Shown in pieces: positions 41,501 to 50,346 of a stretch of 64,000 nucleotides of DNA; the first letter of the stretch is position 1; the number at the start of each line of letters is the position of its first letter. Source of the DNA: Maribacter polysaccharolyticus (lineage in GTDB: Bacteria; Bacteroidota; Bacteroidia; Flavobacteriales; Flavobacteriaceae); the NCBI RefSeq assembly GCF_028882255.1, contig NZ_JARBUY010000003.1, forward strand, positions 85,018 to 149,017, given 5' to 3'. A program made the position numbers and the translations under genes. The notes under the pieces are model-generated. The model did no database searches, was not told where the DNA came from, and saw nothing but the letters and a program-made list of their open reading frames with translations.

Positions 41501-42929
41501 CCGAGCTGTTCTTGGTAACCTGAACCATATCGTCCACAGCACAGGGTTGGGCATAAACCGTAACGCTTGAGGCGTTGTCGGGGTCTGGATCACAACCTTG
41601 GCAAGGGGCGATATTCAAGGTATAGGTACCGGGATTGTCAATATCCACAGTGGTCAGGCCCAAGCCTTCCATAGTAGTTTCTCCATTGGGAAAAGTAACG
41701 CCTGGTGTTAATGATTCCCAAAAATAAAGTGCGGATGACGATGTGAAATCAGCCTCTAAAGAGATGGACTGATCTTCTTCACAACTGTCAAAATTTACAG
41801 GTTCAAGAAGGCTTGTATACATGGTACCTTCTTCGGCTTTGCCAAGAAAAGGATACGGTCCTGCAAAATCGACCAAACCGGAATCAAAGGAAGCGGAGCC
41901 TCTGGTTTTGACCAAGACGGTACTATAGGGGAAATAGCAGGAATTTTCCAGACCGTATAAGACGGGGTCAAAACCCAGTGCGGTAAAATCAATTCCTACC
42001 TCGGCCAACGCTTCCGTAGAATAGGAAGACGAAGCTGTAAGCCCGGTCGAATATGTCCCCCAAGGTGGGGCCTCTACAGGGGCACTATTGATCACACTAA
42101 AAGTGCTTCCTTCACAGTCAACATGTGCATAACCGTATGGGGAGGTACTATTTTCGCTATCAAAATCTTTATAGTCAAAACCATTCTTTGAGAGATAATC
42201 TTCACGCGATATCCATATCCTAATATCCAAACTCATAACACTGGATCCCGAATAGTCAAATCCCACGTCCAAATCCCCAATCTTGGTTACTTTCCCATCC
42301 CCATCGAACTGCCATGCCGTATGTCCGTTTTCGGCCCCAATTGTGGAAAAAGTATGGTCCGCCAGTGTAAGTTCTTCAATATAAAACTCGACATCGGTAT
42401 AATGGGCACCCCCATTATCCAACGTACTTACAGCAGCGGTAACCCATAAATTGTCCTCCTTGGATGGCCCTTCCCTTCTAACGTGTACATAGGCATCAAC
42501 GATATCGGCCTTTTTTGCAATCGCCGATGGATTGACCCCCCAGTTATTGGGGTTATCGCCATTCTTGCCATTTTGAAAAGCGGTATTATCTTTTTTATCG
42601 GCAATTAAATCGTGTCCAAAAATAGCTCCATACCACAACCTCCCATTCATGGCAGTATAATTGGGATGGTCCATAGCTGCTTTAAAGGCTATATTCTGAC
42701 CGGAATCGATATATCCCTTAAAGGTATCCAGATTACTTTCGTCAATGACGCCAGCACCCGTAGTCCCTTGAAACCAATCGTCATTTTCAGGGTTTGGGTT
42801 GCCCGAATGAATATCGGCCTCAATTCCAAAATTGGCACCAACCCCAGATTGGGCCGTTAGGCTTTGGGATAAGGTCAGTAGGAAAAAAAAACAAAAAATC
42901 GTAAAACTATCGCACGTCGTCCTCTTCAT
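38508..42929 (-). CDS. Large T9SS type B surface protein with TSP3-like and DUF11 repeats
   Basis: This 1473-aa protein has a signal peptide (about 1-27, ending SLTAQ). A Ca-binding thrombospondin type 3-like run starts near residue 563 (DSDNDGILDRSDLDDDNDG), with more near 808 and 883 (DTDSDDDGCSDANEAY). An Ig-like segment near 980-1110 follows. Two DUF11 domains (about 1118-1240 and 1249-1370; VDLGIKKSVKPDFG) precede a type B C-terminal sorting domain from about 1378 (FNEFSPNSDGSNDVF, LQIFNRWGKKVFE). The family is exported by T9SS. It is the promoter-proximal gene of a leftward module with PorP/SprF and the OmpA-like protein. The ligand is unknown. Confidence 0.9.
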   Translation of the reverse strand: MKRTTCDSFTIFCFFFLLTLSQSLTAQSGVGANFGIEADIHSGNPNPENDDWFQGTTGAGVIDESNLDTFKGYIDSGQNIAFKAAMDHPNYTAMNGRLWYGAIFGHDLIADKKDNTAFQNGKNGDNPNNWGVNPSAIAKKADIVDAYVHVRREGPSKEDNLWVTAAVSTLDNGGAHYTDVEFYIEELTLADHTFSTIGAENGHTAWQFDGDGKVTKIGDLDVGFDYSGSSVMSLDIRIWISREDYLSKNGFDYKDFDSENSTSPYGYAHVDCEGSTFSVINSAPVEAPPWGTYSTGLTASSSYSTEALAEVGIDFTALGFDPVLYGLENSCYFPYSTVLVKTRGSASFDSGLVDFAGPYPFLGKAEEGTMYTSLLEPVNFDSCEEDQSISLEADFTSSSALYFWESLTPGVTFPNGETTMEGLGLTTVDIDNPGTYTLNIAPCQGCDPDPDNASSVTVYAQPCAVDDMVQVTKNSSVVIQVLDNDIDLDSNIDVSSIDNSGLLQPSNGTVSLSKQTGEIVYTPDDGYLGADLFEYQICDTDGLCDIGQVTVETLEDIPPPFIDSDNDGILDRSDLDDDNDGIPDIQELNTIIANSQPECGGETTLDFSDNAVLVSGTALQQGAVYRIPNVATEIDALITIVRIYNATVAEIDNNSMAKEAFRPYTAFNFANKGDQGLIEYKIRFVGSGGSSPVVLDKIIMNFNDIDGTDQYGEQTWSYNPTSYVVSNPTELTMSTDGKWVIGTAGTTTYPTGSNIVPQVNYGVNYNSRSEISIRVGAVARVAGASSTQRQHNIEFGCVTNYIDPQVYGLDNDWDGVTNQLDLDVDNDGIYDAVEAGHNQTHTNGVVDGPYGSNGLADNVETEPESGTINYEIINTDGTPGPDYMDTDSDDDGCSDANEAYNDPNADEGDNAFYGNGSPSIINDHGAVVGAAYTLPVDINANGEFEFRENTAPYFLIQPNDESVCPGGDTSFSVSAANTGSYQWQLLDGSDWIDLNDSGIHGGTQTDVLTISNASIADNGNSYRVLINNDSHICPVEPSIPVTLHVNTPTVTANASATRINAGEYVTLSGEGAENYVWDNEAADGIPIQLFHTTVFTVIGEDAMGCTGTDTITIEVTGGSDLSLDKTVDHPEPNSGDIINFSLTLTNLGPEEATNVTIEDRLPTGYTLQSNENGASIQGNVLSWTLPTVPVGEQILTYGVMVNLPTGGNDEYRNIAQITEVDQLDPDSSPNNDDDDQSEDDEDSHIIPTPVVDLGIKKSVKPDFGAVGDEVVFSISVNNLGPYEATNLGIIDELPIGYSYVSYSDERGSYDPVTGVWEMDALGIGETAELAITAIITEMDDYINMAYLAYVDQLDFTPKNDTSMAEITLTEEEKESDSDCLVVFNEFSPNSDGSNDVFYIECIEDYPNNHLQIFNRWGKKVFETKGYKNDWNGTVSTGILNGMGTDLPVGTYFYLLDFGDGGTPVKSGWLYISR

Positions 42930-43212
42930 TAATTTATTTTACATAGGTCACCCTATGGGGGGAATTAAATATGCTATTTGGCCATTGTCTCTTTTTAAAA
43001 AGGGATTTTGGATAAAACCAATACTAAACAAAAAAAAGCCATGATTATTGTTGTGTGTTGCCGTTTTTACAGGATGAACAACCTTAGATCGGTGGTGAAT
43101 ACCAAGAAGAGATTTATTTTACAATTGGCTAACACTTTAAAAATCAAGTGTCTATTGATCAACGTTGGGTATGGAAAGGTAGTGTTATGGCGATAGTCGG
43201 TAAAAAGCAAAA
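42930..43212. other. Intergenic region upstream of the 1473-aa adhesin
   Basis: No gene is supported; a 62-codon rightward frame at 43008 looks random. TGTTGTG at 43049-43055 lies 120 bp upstream of the adhesin start, but without the 21-bp partner found in repeats A-C. Confidence 0.45.
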
Positions 43213-43238
43213 AAAAACACTCTTTTCAGAGTGTTTTT
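43213..43238 (-). terminator. Intrinsic terminator of tatA
   Basis: AAAAACACTCT (43213-43223) and AGAGTGTTTTT (43228-43238) form an 11-bp stem with a TTTC loop and an A-run on the left (T-run on the leftward transcript). It lies 22 bp after the tatA stop. Confidence 0.8.
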
Positions 43239-43259
43239 ATTATGAATATGTAATCGATG

Positions 43260-43445
43260 TTATTTTTCGTTCTTTTCATTCAGTTTTTCATCATCTTTCG
43301 AAGCATCCTTGAATTCTTTGATTCCGCTTCCCAAGCCCCTCATTAGTTCTGGTATCTTTTTTCCGCCGAATAAAAGCAGAACTACCACTACGATCAAGAT
43401 AATTTGTGGGGCGCCAATAACTAAAAAAGTGTGTAAAGCTGTCAT
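43260..43445 (-). CDS. tatA: Twin-arginine translocase TatA/TatE family subunit
   Basis: This 61-aa protein has one N-terminal transmembrane helix ([14 protein letters not shown]) followed by the TatA hinge and amphipathic helix ([20 protein letters not shown]), ending with a charged tail. TatA multimers form the conduit for folded Tat substrates in the inner membrane. I chose the ATG at 43445. A longer frame would start at TTG 43469, but that TTG is part of the -7 element TACATTTG. No tatC is seen next to it. Confidence 0.93.
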   Translation of the reverse strand: MTALHTFLVIGAPQIILIVVVVLLLFGGKKIPELMRGLGSGIKEFKDASKDDEKLNEKNEK

Positions 43446-43466
43446 ATAGAAGTATTTTATGGGAAA

Positions 43467-43474
43467 CAAATGTA
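43467..43474 (-). promoter_or_regulatory. Bacteroidota -7 element of tatA
   Basis: Reading leftward, TACATTTG is a perfect TAnnTTTG, ending 21 bp before the chosen ATG. It decides the start in favour of 43445. Confidence 0.55.
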
Positions 43475-43778
43475 CTAAAAACTTATGAGTCTGCTGTTAA
43501 AATTAACGTAACGAACATTATTTTGTGCCTAAATACAGCCATATTTGTGAGTTGTAAACAAAAGCAAGGGACTTTGTATTTGATAGAATACACACCCCAA
43601 ACCATACAACTTTTTATACCGATATGGATATTATTTGGTTAACATCGGATATCCCCAACATCATTTTCTGCTTGGCAGAAAAACCATAACGGGTGATTTT
43701 CCGTACGTATAACGGTTTCTGGATCCCACGGGGTTGTGTTTAAATGATGAAGAAGGTCCGATAATCAAATTCTAAGTT
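43475..43778. other. Intergenic region between divergent tatA and M23 peptidase
   Basis: These 304 bp have no recognisable gene or repeat; they separate the two divergent promoters. Confidence 0.5.
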
Positions 43779-43786
43779 TATCTTTG
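43779..43786 (+). promoter_or_regulatory. Bacteroidota -7 element of the M23 peptidase gene
   Basis: TATCTTTG is a perfect match ending 6 nt before the ATG at 43793, so the transcript would have almost no leader. Confidence 0.5.
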
Positions 43787-43792
43787 TAAGTA

Positions 43793-44662
43793 ATGGCTAA
43801 AAAAGTAAAAAAGAGAAAGGCTATAAAAAGAAAGCTGCTTCATAAGTACCGCTTGGTCATTCTTAATGAAAATACCTTTGAAGAAAAAATAAGTTTCAAA
43901 CTGAACCGTTTGAACGTATTCGTCAGTGGTTCCCTTTTCATTATCTTTTTAATTGGTTTTACGATCTTATTGATCGCTTTTACCCCCTTACGGGAATACA
44001 TACCCGGGTATTCTTCCACAAAATTGAAGAGACAGGCGACCGAGCTGACCTATAAAACCGATTCCTTGGTCAATAGCTTAAATTATACCAATAGGTATTT
44101 GGATAACATCCGCAAAGTACTCCGGGGTGATATCGAGAATACCGAAATAAACCGGGATTCTTTATTCGAACAATTTAAACTGGATCCTTCGAGTGTAGAT
44201 CTTAATCCGATCAAAGAAGACTCTTTGTTAAGGGCGGAGGTTGCCCTGGAAGACAAATACAATTTATTCGAAAACGATGGCGATAGGTCCATTGTAATAT
44301 TGTTTCCTCCCTTAAGTGGAACCATAACGGACACCTTCGATAGGGATAAAAAGCATTTTGCCGTCGATATCGCGGCCCCAAAGGATACCCCGATAAAAGC
44401 CGTGGCCAATGGCATTGTGATCTTTGCCGAATGGACCGCGGAAACCGGATATGTGATCATTTTGGAACACAAAGACGGACTTCTAAGTGTTTATAAACAC
44501 AATGGTTCGCTGAGCAAGTCGCAAGGGGATATCATACGGGCCGGGGAAGTTATTGCCTCGGTAGGAAATACAGGGGAATATACGACGGGTCCCCATCTTC
44601 ATTTTGAATTATGGGATAACGGAAGCCCCGTAAATCCACAAGATTTTATAGATTTCAAATAG
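43793..44662 (+). CDS. M23 family metalloendopeptidase, membrane anchored
   Basis: This 289-aa protein has a very basic cytoplasmic N-terminus (KKVKKRKAIKRK), one transmembrane helix (about 45-65) and a coiled segment. A LytM/M23 domain with the zinc ligands follows: HFAVD (His188, Asp192) and HLHFELW (His268, His270). Such enzymes cut peptidoglycan cross-links, or act as scaffolds when degenerate; here the site looks complete. The GH3 gene starts 1 bp after the stop, so the two are one transcript. Confidence 0.92.
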   Translation: MAKKVKKRKAIKRKLLHKYRLVILNENTFEEKISFKLNRLNVFVSGSLFIIFLIGFTILLIAFTPLREYIPGYSSTKLKRQATELTYKTDSLVNSLNYTNRYLDNIRKVLRGDIENTEINRDSLFEQFKLDPSSVDLNPIKEDSLLRAEVALEDKYNLFENDGDRSIVILFPPLSGTITDTFDRDKKHFAVDIAAPKDTPIKAVANGIVIFAEWTAETGYVIILEHKDGLLSVYKHNGSLSKSQGDIIRAGEVIASVGNTGEYTTGPHLHFELWDNGSPVNPQDFIDFK

Positions 44663-44663
44663 T

Positions 44664-46166
44664 ATGTCATTAAAGTCCATAGCAGCCAAAATATTTGCAA
44701 GGCAAGTTGCAAGGAAAACAGCGAAATGGGTACATCGCCCATTGGAGACCCAAGAAGCGGTTTTCCAAGAACTGTTGCGTACCGCAAGCGATACCCTTTT
44801 TGGTAAAGCCCACAATTTCGGGGAAATTCAAGATCATGCCGATTTTGTAAAGCATGTTCCGATCCGTGATTATGAAGAGCTCAAAGGGTATGTGGAAAAG
44901 GTGGTAGCCGGTGAAGCCGATGTGCTTTGGCCCGGAAAACCCATATATTTTGCCAAAACTTCGGGAACGACCTCCGGAGCAAAATATATCCCTATCACAA
45001 AGGGTTCCATTGCACACCAGGTGGAAGCGTCGCGTAATGCCATCTTGAACTATATACATGAAACCGGACAAGCGGATTTCGTGGACGGAAAAATGATCTT
45101 TCTTCAAGGAAGTCCGGAATTGGAGGAGAAAAACGGAATTAAATTAGGGAGGCTGTCCGGGATTTCGGCCCATTATGTCCCTGGTTATCTCCAGAAGAAC
45201 AGATTGCCGAGCTGGGAAACCAATTGTATCGAAGATTGGGAAACAAAGGTCGATACCATTGTGGACGAAACCATCAACGAAAACATGACCGTCATTGCCG
45301 GTATACCCTCTTGGGTTCAAATGTATTTTGAAAAGCTAAGGGATAAAGGCAATCAAAAAGTCGGCGACCTTTTCAAGAATTTCCAGTTGTTCATTTATGG
45401 TGGGGTAAACTATGAACCCTATCGGGCCAAGTTCGAAAACTTGATAGGCAGAAAAGTCGATAGTATCGAACTGTTTCCTGCCAGTGAAGGTTTCTTTGCC
45501 TATCAGGATTCCCAGACCGAAAAGGGCATGTTATTGCTACTGGATTCCGGAATTTTTTATGAGTTCGTAAAGGCCGACGAATTCTTCAATGAGGACAGGC
45601 AACGCTTGACCCTGAAAGATGTTGAGGTCGGGGTCAATTATGTCATGATCATTTCGACCAATGCCGGATTATGGGCGTATAACTTGGGCGATACCATTCA
45701 GTTTATTTCTACAGACCCCTATAAAATAGTGGTTTCTGGGCGTATCAAACATTTTATTTCCGCCTTTGGCGAACATGTTATCGCAAAAGAAGTGGAAGAG
45801 GCGATGTTAAAAGCGGTTCAAGGGACCAATGCAGAGATCAACGAGTTTACCGTGGCCCCACAAATCACCCCAAGCGACAATGAATTGCCTTATCATGAGT
45901 GGTTCATAGAATTTGAACAGGAGCCTTCGGATATGGGGAAATTCATTCAACTCCTTGATACTTCATTACAGGCACAGAACAGTTATTATTTCGATTTGAT
46001 CGAAGGTAAGATCTTGCAAACCTTAAAAGTTTGTTCCATCCGAAGCGGTGGTTTTCAGGAGTATATGAAATCCATAGGGAAATTGGGCGGACAAAATAAG
46101 GTGCAACGGTTGTCCAACGACCGAAAAGTGGCCGATGCCTTATCATTATTCGCACGGGAAAAGTAG
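44664..46166 (+). CDS. GH3 auxin-responsive promoter family protein
   Basis: This 500-aa protein belongs to the GH3 branch of adenylate-forming enzymes. The ATP-binding P-loop-like motif is FAKTSGTTSGAKYIPIT. Later motifs include FIYGGVNYEPY, ELFPASEGFF and VSGRIKHFISAFGEHV. Plant members conjugate amino acids to acyl acids; the bacterial substrate is unknown. It is tightly linked to the M23 peptidase upstream, an arrangement I recall as common in Flavobacteriaceae. Confidence 0.9.
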   Translation: MSLKSIAAKIFARQVARKTAKWVHRPLETQEAVFQELLRTASDTLFGKAHNFGEIQDHADFVKHVPIRDYEELKGYVEKVVAGEADVLWPGKPIYFAKTSGTTSGAKYIPITKGSIAHQVEASRNAILNYIHETGQADFVDGKMIFLQGSPELEEKNGIKLGRLSGISAHYVPGYLQKNRLPSWETNCIEDWETKVDTIVDETINENMTVIAGIPSWVQMYFEKLRDKGNQKVGDLFKNFQLFIYGGVNYEPYRAKFENLIGRKVDSIELFPASEGFFAYQDSQTEKGMLLLLDSGIFYEFVKADEFFNEDRQRLTLKDVEVGVNYVMIISTNAGLWAYNLGDTIQFISTDPYKIVVSGRIKHFISAFGEHVIAKEVEEAMLKAVQGTNAEINEFTVAPQITPSDNELPYHEWFIEFEQEPSDMGKFIQLLDTSLQAQNSYYFDLIEGKILQTLKVCSIRSGGFQEYMKSIGKLGGQNKVQRLSNDRKVADALSLFAREK

Positions 46167-46215
46167 CTCCTTTCACGAACTAAGGAGATTCAACCTTTTT
46201 CATGGATATAAATCG

Positions 46216-46223
46216 TAATTTTG
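46216..46223 (+). promoter_or_regulatory. Bacteroidota -7 element of the DUF6909 gene
   Basis: TAATTTTG matches TAnnTTTG and ends 14 bp before the ATG at 46238. Confidence 0.45.
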
Positions 46224-46237
46224 CATGAAATTTTTTT

Positions 46238-47923
46238 ATGAAAAACAATAGAGTCACAACCAGGGCACAGGAATCTACCAATGCCATAGAGCGTTTGTAT
46301 ATTACCATGCGCCATCTGTTCAACCGGGGGTTTTATAAACCCATGGGGGTTTCGGGAGAGACCCTTAGGAATGCCTTACTACAGTTGCGTCCGGAAATCT
46401 ATGGTTCCATAGCCGAGGATAAGGCGGAATTGGACGGACTGGTATATGTATTGGAGCGCTTGCCGGAGGGTATTGAACAGTGTAGGTTTATAAACCTTAC
46501 CTCCGATGAGGGCTATGGCAAGGCCCATTTCGCACCGATAATTCCGCCAAAAAGAAGAAGAAACTGCTATCGCATCGATGATGAGCAAATGAACATTGAG
46601 ATTACCCGGGGGCGATCCGACATCTATGATATCCTGACCCATCTCACCTTTTTATTCATCGAGTCCCATAAAATCTGTAAGCACGTTTTAATTGAAGATA
46701 CGTCCGAAACCATTCGGGACTGGGGTAAATTGGAAGCTGCGGTAAAAAAGAAAAAACTCACTTTGGCCGATCGGGAGGTGGCATTGATCCACACTGCGAA
46801 TATCTTGAACCGGCCTTTTGAGGAAGTCTTGGAATACCATAAAAAATTCGCTACCAAAACCGAACCTGAGAAGTTTTTGCATATCATTTATTGGATGGGC
46901 AAATTGGCCATTGAAGAGGAAGTGACCGGAAACAAACGAGCCATTACCTTTACCTCCATGTTGCGGGAAAGGTTGGGGCACCACATCCATGGCGAACGAT
47001 GGGCAAATACCATTAAGGAAGTTTTGGCGGAAAACAATCTGTTATCCAGACCCATCCATATCATCAGTGCCAATATGCACAGCGTCATGAATTCCTTATT
47101 TGCCAAAAAAGCGTTGGCCAAGGAGTACCCTAAAAACGGATCTTTGGATATCTATAAGGCCTTGAGTTCCCCGGAAAACAGTGTATTGCAAAAGAAGGTG
47201 CATACCATTGCCAAAAAAAACGGGATGATTACGATCGAAGATCAAACGGGAACCAATATCGATGTCCAGATTTTCGATTTGGCAAAAATCGGGGAGGATG
47301 CTTGTTGTTACGATTTACCCAAAGGCCTTCCACAAGATAAAAAACCTGTTATATTTGTGATGGACTATGCCTTTGGGGAGCAGGCCTATGAAACGATCGA
47401 TGAATTGTTGAAGCCTTATAAAAGTAATGAAAAAGGGGATGTTTTCTTGGATGTCGCTTCCATTTCGATAATGGGCAAGGCCGGTATTTTAGAAGGGGGC
47501 AAAGGGGATCTGATGATACCTTCGGCCCATATTTTTGAAGGCACTTCTGATAATTACCCATTTAAGAATGAGTTAAGTGCCAAAGATTTTCAAGGGTATG
47601 GTTTAGAGGTTTTTGAAGGAGCCATGGTGACCGTTTTGGGAACGTCCTTGCAGAACAGGGATATTTTGAAATTTTTCCATAAGTCCACCTGGAATGTCAT
47701 CGGATTGGAAATGGAAGGCGTGCATTATCAAAAGGCCATTCAGTCGGCTTCGAAAATACGCAAGAGTATCCGGGAGGACGTAAAGGTCAGGTATGCCTAT
47801 TATGCCTCTGATAATCCTTTGGAAACAGGAAGCACATTGGCTTCGGGCGGATTGGGAACAACAGGGGTAAAACCCACTTATTTGATAACAGACCGGATTT
47901 TAGAACAAATATTTAATTCATAA
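46238..47923 (+). CDS. DUF6909 family protein with nucleosidase-like C-terminal region
   Basis: This 561-aa protein resembles flavobacterial proteins called DUF6909. No signal peptide or membrane segment is visible, so it is likely cytoplasmic. The C-terminal third carries VFVMDYAFGEQAYE, a Gly-rich GKAGILEGGKGDLMIPSA, and GLEMEGVHYQKA, whose EMEG pattern is shared with nucleoside phosphorylases and MTA/SAH or AMP nucleosidases. A nucleoside-related activity is inference only. The Wzz-like gene starts 6 bp downstream, so it leads the polysaccharide transcript. Confidence 0.7.
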   Translation: MKNNRVTTRAQESTNAIERLYITMRHLFNRGFYKPMGVSGETLRNALLQLRPEIYGSIAEDKAELDGLVYVLERLPEGIEQCRFINLTSDEGYGKAHFAPIIPPKRRRNCYRIDDEQMNIEITRGRSDIYDILTHLTFLFIESHKICKHVLIEDTSETIRDWGKLEAAVKKKKLTLADREVALIHTANILNRPFEEVLEYHKKFATKTEPEKFLHIIYWMGKLAIEEEVTGNKRAITFTSMLRERLGHHIHGERWANTIKEVLAENNLLSRPIHIISANMHSVMNSLFAKKALAKEYPKNGSLDIYKALSSPENSVLQKKVHTIAKKNGMITIEDQTGTNIDVQIFDLAKIGEDACCYDLPKGLPQDKKPVIFVMDYAFGEQAYETIDELLKPYKSNEKGDVFLDVASISIMGKAGILEGGKGDLMIPSAHIFEGTSDNYPFKNELSAKDFQGYGLEVFEGAMVTVLGTSLQNRDILKFFHKSTWNVIGLEMEGVHYQKAIQSASKIRKSIREDVKVRYAYYASDNPLETGSTLASGGLGTTGVKPTYLITDRILEQIFNS

Positions 47924-47929
47924 GGTATA

Positions 47930-48985
47930 ATGGCAGAAAATAAAACGCCTAGTAGCTCCAGCGCTTCGGATGAAATTGATTTGGGGCAGTTGTTTCAGTT
48001 GATTGGAAACGGATTCAGGAAATTCTTTCGATTTATAGGAAACATTTTCAAAGGAATTTTCCATACGGTAATCCTGTTCCTGCTTTTCCTGCAAAAACAC
48101 ATTATTAAGTTTGGTATTGCCGCCGTATTAGGCTTGGCATTGGGCTTCTATTTGGATACGATCAAAGAGCCTGAATTTATTTCGACCATGGTCGTGGAGC
48201 CCAATTTCAACAGTGCGCAACAGCTGTATAATAATGTTAATTTTTATAATGAGTTAGCTAAAGCACAGGACTCATCCGCCTTGGCGGAGGCTATGGGAAT
48301 AAGTGTTTCCGAAGCAGCTAAACTAAAAAAGTTTGTGGTCGAGTCTTATTCAGACGAAAACCAAAAGGTACAATTGTTCGACCGATTTGTACGGAGTTTG
48401 GATTCCACCACGAAGAAGGCCATTGATATAGAGAATTATTTGGAGAATTTCAATGCCATGGATTCCCGTTTCCATACCATTTCGGTAACGGCGGCCAATA
48501 ATACCGTTGCCAAAAAGATACAGCCTTCCATCATACAATCCATTTCCCGAAACGAATATTTTCAATTGCAACAAAGCATCAGTGATAAGAATATCAGCTT
48601 ACAGGATAGCTTGTATAAAAAACAATTGGTGGAGGTGGATTCCTTACAACGGCTTTATAAACGTGTCATGGAAAAGGAGGCCGATAAACCCTTGCAAGGG
48701 ACCAATATCAGTTTGGGGGAAAATGGCAGTGAGGAAAACAAGGAATTGGCCTTGATCAACCAAGTGGATAAATTAAAACAAAACTTGGTACAGCTGAATG
48801 AAGAACGCGCCAATAAGTCGAGCATCTTAAATGTGATTTCCGCCTTCCCAAGGAGGGGCGTGGAACTAAAGGGAATATGGTACAGTTATAAATTCTGGAT
48901 TCCCCTGGGATTTATTGGGATTACCTTGCTAATGTTAAGTATGTTGGAATTGAATACCTATTTAAAAAATTATAATAAAGACTAG
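47930..48985 (+). CDS. Wzz-like polysaccharide chain-length/co-polymerase protein
   Basis: This 351-aa protein has hydrophobic segments near residues 42-75 and a second near 321-340, enclosing a largely helical periplasmic domain. This is the layout of Wzz-type polysaccharide co-polymerases, without a kinase domain. These proteins set chain length in Wzy-dependent O-antigen or capsule synthesis, consistent with the wzx/wzy-type genes downstream. Sequence recognition is moderate; the call rests on architecture and position. Confidence 0.65.
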   Translation: MAENKTPSSSSASDEIDLGQLFQLIGNGFRKFFRFIGNIFKGIFHTVILFLLFLQKHIIKFGIAAVLGLALGFYLDTIKEPEFISTMVVEPNFNSAQQLYNNVNFYNELAKAQDSSALAEAMGISVSEAAKLKKFVVESYSDENQKVQLFDRFVRSLDSTTKKAIDIENYLENFNAMDSRFHTISVTAANNTVAKKIQPSIIQSISRNEYFQLQQSISDKNISLQDSLYKKQLVEVDSLQRLYKRVMEKEADKPLQGTNISLGENGSEENKELALINQVDKLKQNLVQLNEERANKSSILNVISAFPRRGVELKGIWYSYKFWIPLGFIGITLLMLSMLELNTYLKNYNKD

Positions 48986-49199
48986 TCTTTTTACATATGT
49001 GTTACCGGTGGGGCTGGTTATATGACCCCCAATAAATTTAGGAGGTTGGCGGACTTATTCAATATAGCATGGTTAGTTTTATTTTTTGGATGTCCTGACC
49101 TTTTACGAGAAGCTAGATTACTTTTTTAAAGAGAACCCAAGAATTGGATTAGCATTTAATTTTTATACTCCTTAGAAAATAACTCCATAACAAAAGCCC
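48986..49199. other. Gap between the Wzz-like gene and rmlA with possible gene remnants
   Basis: In one frame starting near 48998 the codons read ICVTGGAGYM, like the NAD-binding start of an RmlB/GalE-type enzyme, and later in another frame DVLTFYEKLDYFFKENP. There is no continuous frame. It may be a scar of a lost gene or chance. Confidence 0.25.
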
Positions 49200-50063
49200 A
49201 TGAAAGGCATCATTTTGGCAGGCGGTTCAGGAACGCGTTTATATCCCATCACCTTAGCGATGAGCAAACAACTGATGCCCATCTATGATAAACCCATGAT
49301 CTACTATCCCTTGGCCACCTTAATGTCGGCCGGTATCAAGGAAATATTGATCATTACCACTCCGCAGGATCAGGATAAGTTTAAAACCCTTTTGGGGGAT
49401 GGGTCCCAATTAGGATGTTCTTTTGATTTTGCTGTTCAAGAGAATCCCAACGGATTGGCCGAAGCGTTTCTCATCGGTGCCGAATTTATAGGGACCGACA
49501 AGGTTGCCCTGATACTCGGAGACAATATTTTTTATGGGTCAGGCCTGGCCAAATTGTTACAAGCCAATAATGATCCGGAAGGAGGAATTATTTATGGCTA
49601 TCATATACAAGACCCGGAACGTTATGGGGTAGTGGAATTTGATAAAGACGGTAAGGCCATTAGTATAGAAGAAAAACCGTCCAAACCCAAATCGAACTAC
49701 GCGGTTCCCGGCATCTATTTTTACGATAACGAAGTAGTGGCCATTGCCAAAAAGATCAAACCCAGTAAACGGAGGGAATTGGAAATAACCGATGTTAATA
49801 AGGTTTATTTGGAAAAAGGCAAATTGCAGGTGAGTATTTTGGATCGGGGAACGGCGTGGTTGGATACCGGCACCTTTAGTTCCCTGATGCAGGCCTCGCA
49901 GTTTGTTGAGGTTATAGAGGATAGGCAGGGGCTCAAAATAGGGGCTATAGAGGAAGTTGCTTATACCATGGGGTATATTTCCAGAGAACAGCTGCGCAAT
50001 CTCGCTGCTCCCTTGTTAAAAAGTGGTTATGGAGAATATTTGATGGGACTCATTAAGGAGTAA
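49200..50063 (+). CDS. rmlA: Glucose-1-phosphate thymidylyltransferase
   Basis: This 287-aa enzyme makes dTDP-glucose, the first step of dTDP-L-rhamnose synthesis. The start [18 protein letters not shown] is the nucleotidyltransferase signature. [28 protein letters not shown] and [12 protein letters not shown] are diagnostic of RmlA/RfbA. The length is typical. A 283-bp gap, not rmlB, follows. Confidence 0.97.
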   Translation: MKGIILAGGSGTRLYPITLAMSKQLMPIYDKPMIYYPLATLMSAGIKEILIITTPQDQDKFKTLLGDGSQLGCSFDFAVQENPNGLAEAFLIGAEFIGTDKVALILGDNIFYGSGLAKLLQANNDPEGGIIYGYHIQDPERYGVVEFDKDGKAISIEEKPSKPKSNYAVPGIYFYDNEVVAIAKKIKPSKRRELEITDVNKVYLEKGKLQVSILDRGTAWLDTGTFSSLMQASQFVEVIEDRQGLKIGAIEEVAYTMGYISREQLRNLAAPLLKSGYGEYLMGLIKE

Positions 50064-50346
50064 GTGGTTGCCAGTTTAAATGGTTAAGAAGTTAAGTTGA
50101 AAAACGACAAGTAAACTACATAAAGTCTAGTCGCGAAGTGGAGGGATTATAGAGTTGAAAGGTAAAATAGGGAAGGTTAAGGTCGTAACATAACCGCAGA
50201 ACCGTTTAGCCTTATTACTTATTTAGGGGATTATAAAGTTAAATAACCCAGGAGAAGAACGGAACATAACTTGATAACAAGATAACCATAAAGTCGTCTA
50301 ATTCCAGTAAAAAACATAATTGGAAAACAATATAAAAAAGGAAACA

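Noticed and set aside
43008-43196. 62-codon rightward frame before the tatA terminator
   Set aside because: Random-looking basic translation in an intergenic region; no family features.
50064-50346. tRNA or small RNA between rmlA and rmlC
   Set aside because: No cloverleaf or stable hairpin could be drawn by eye; the stretch is AT-rich and featureless.
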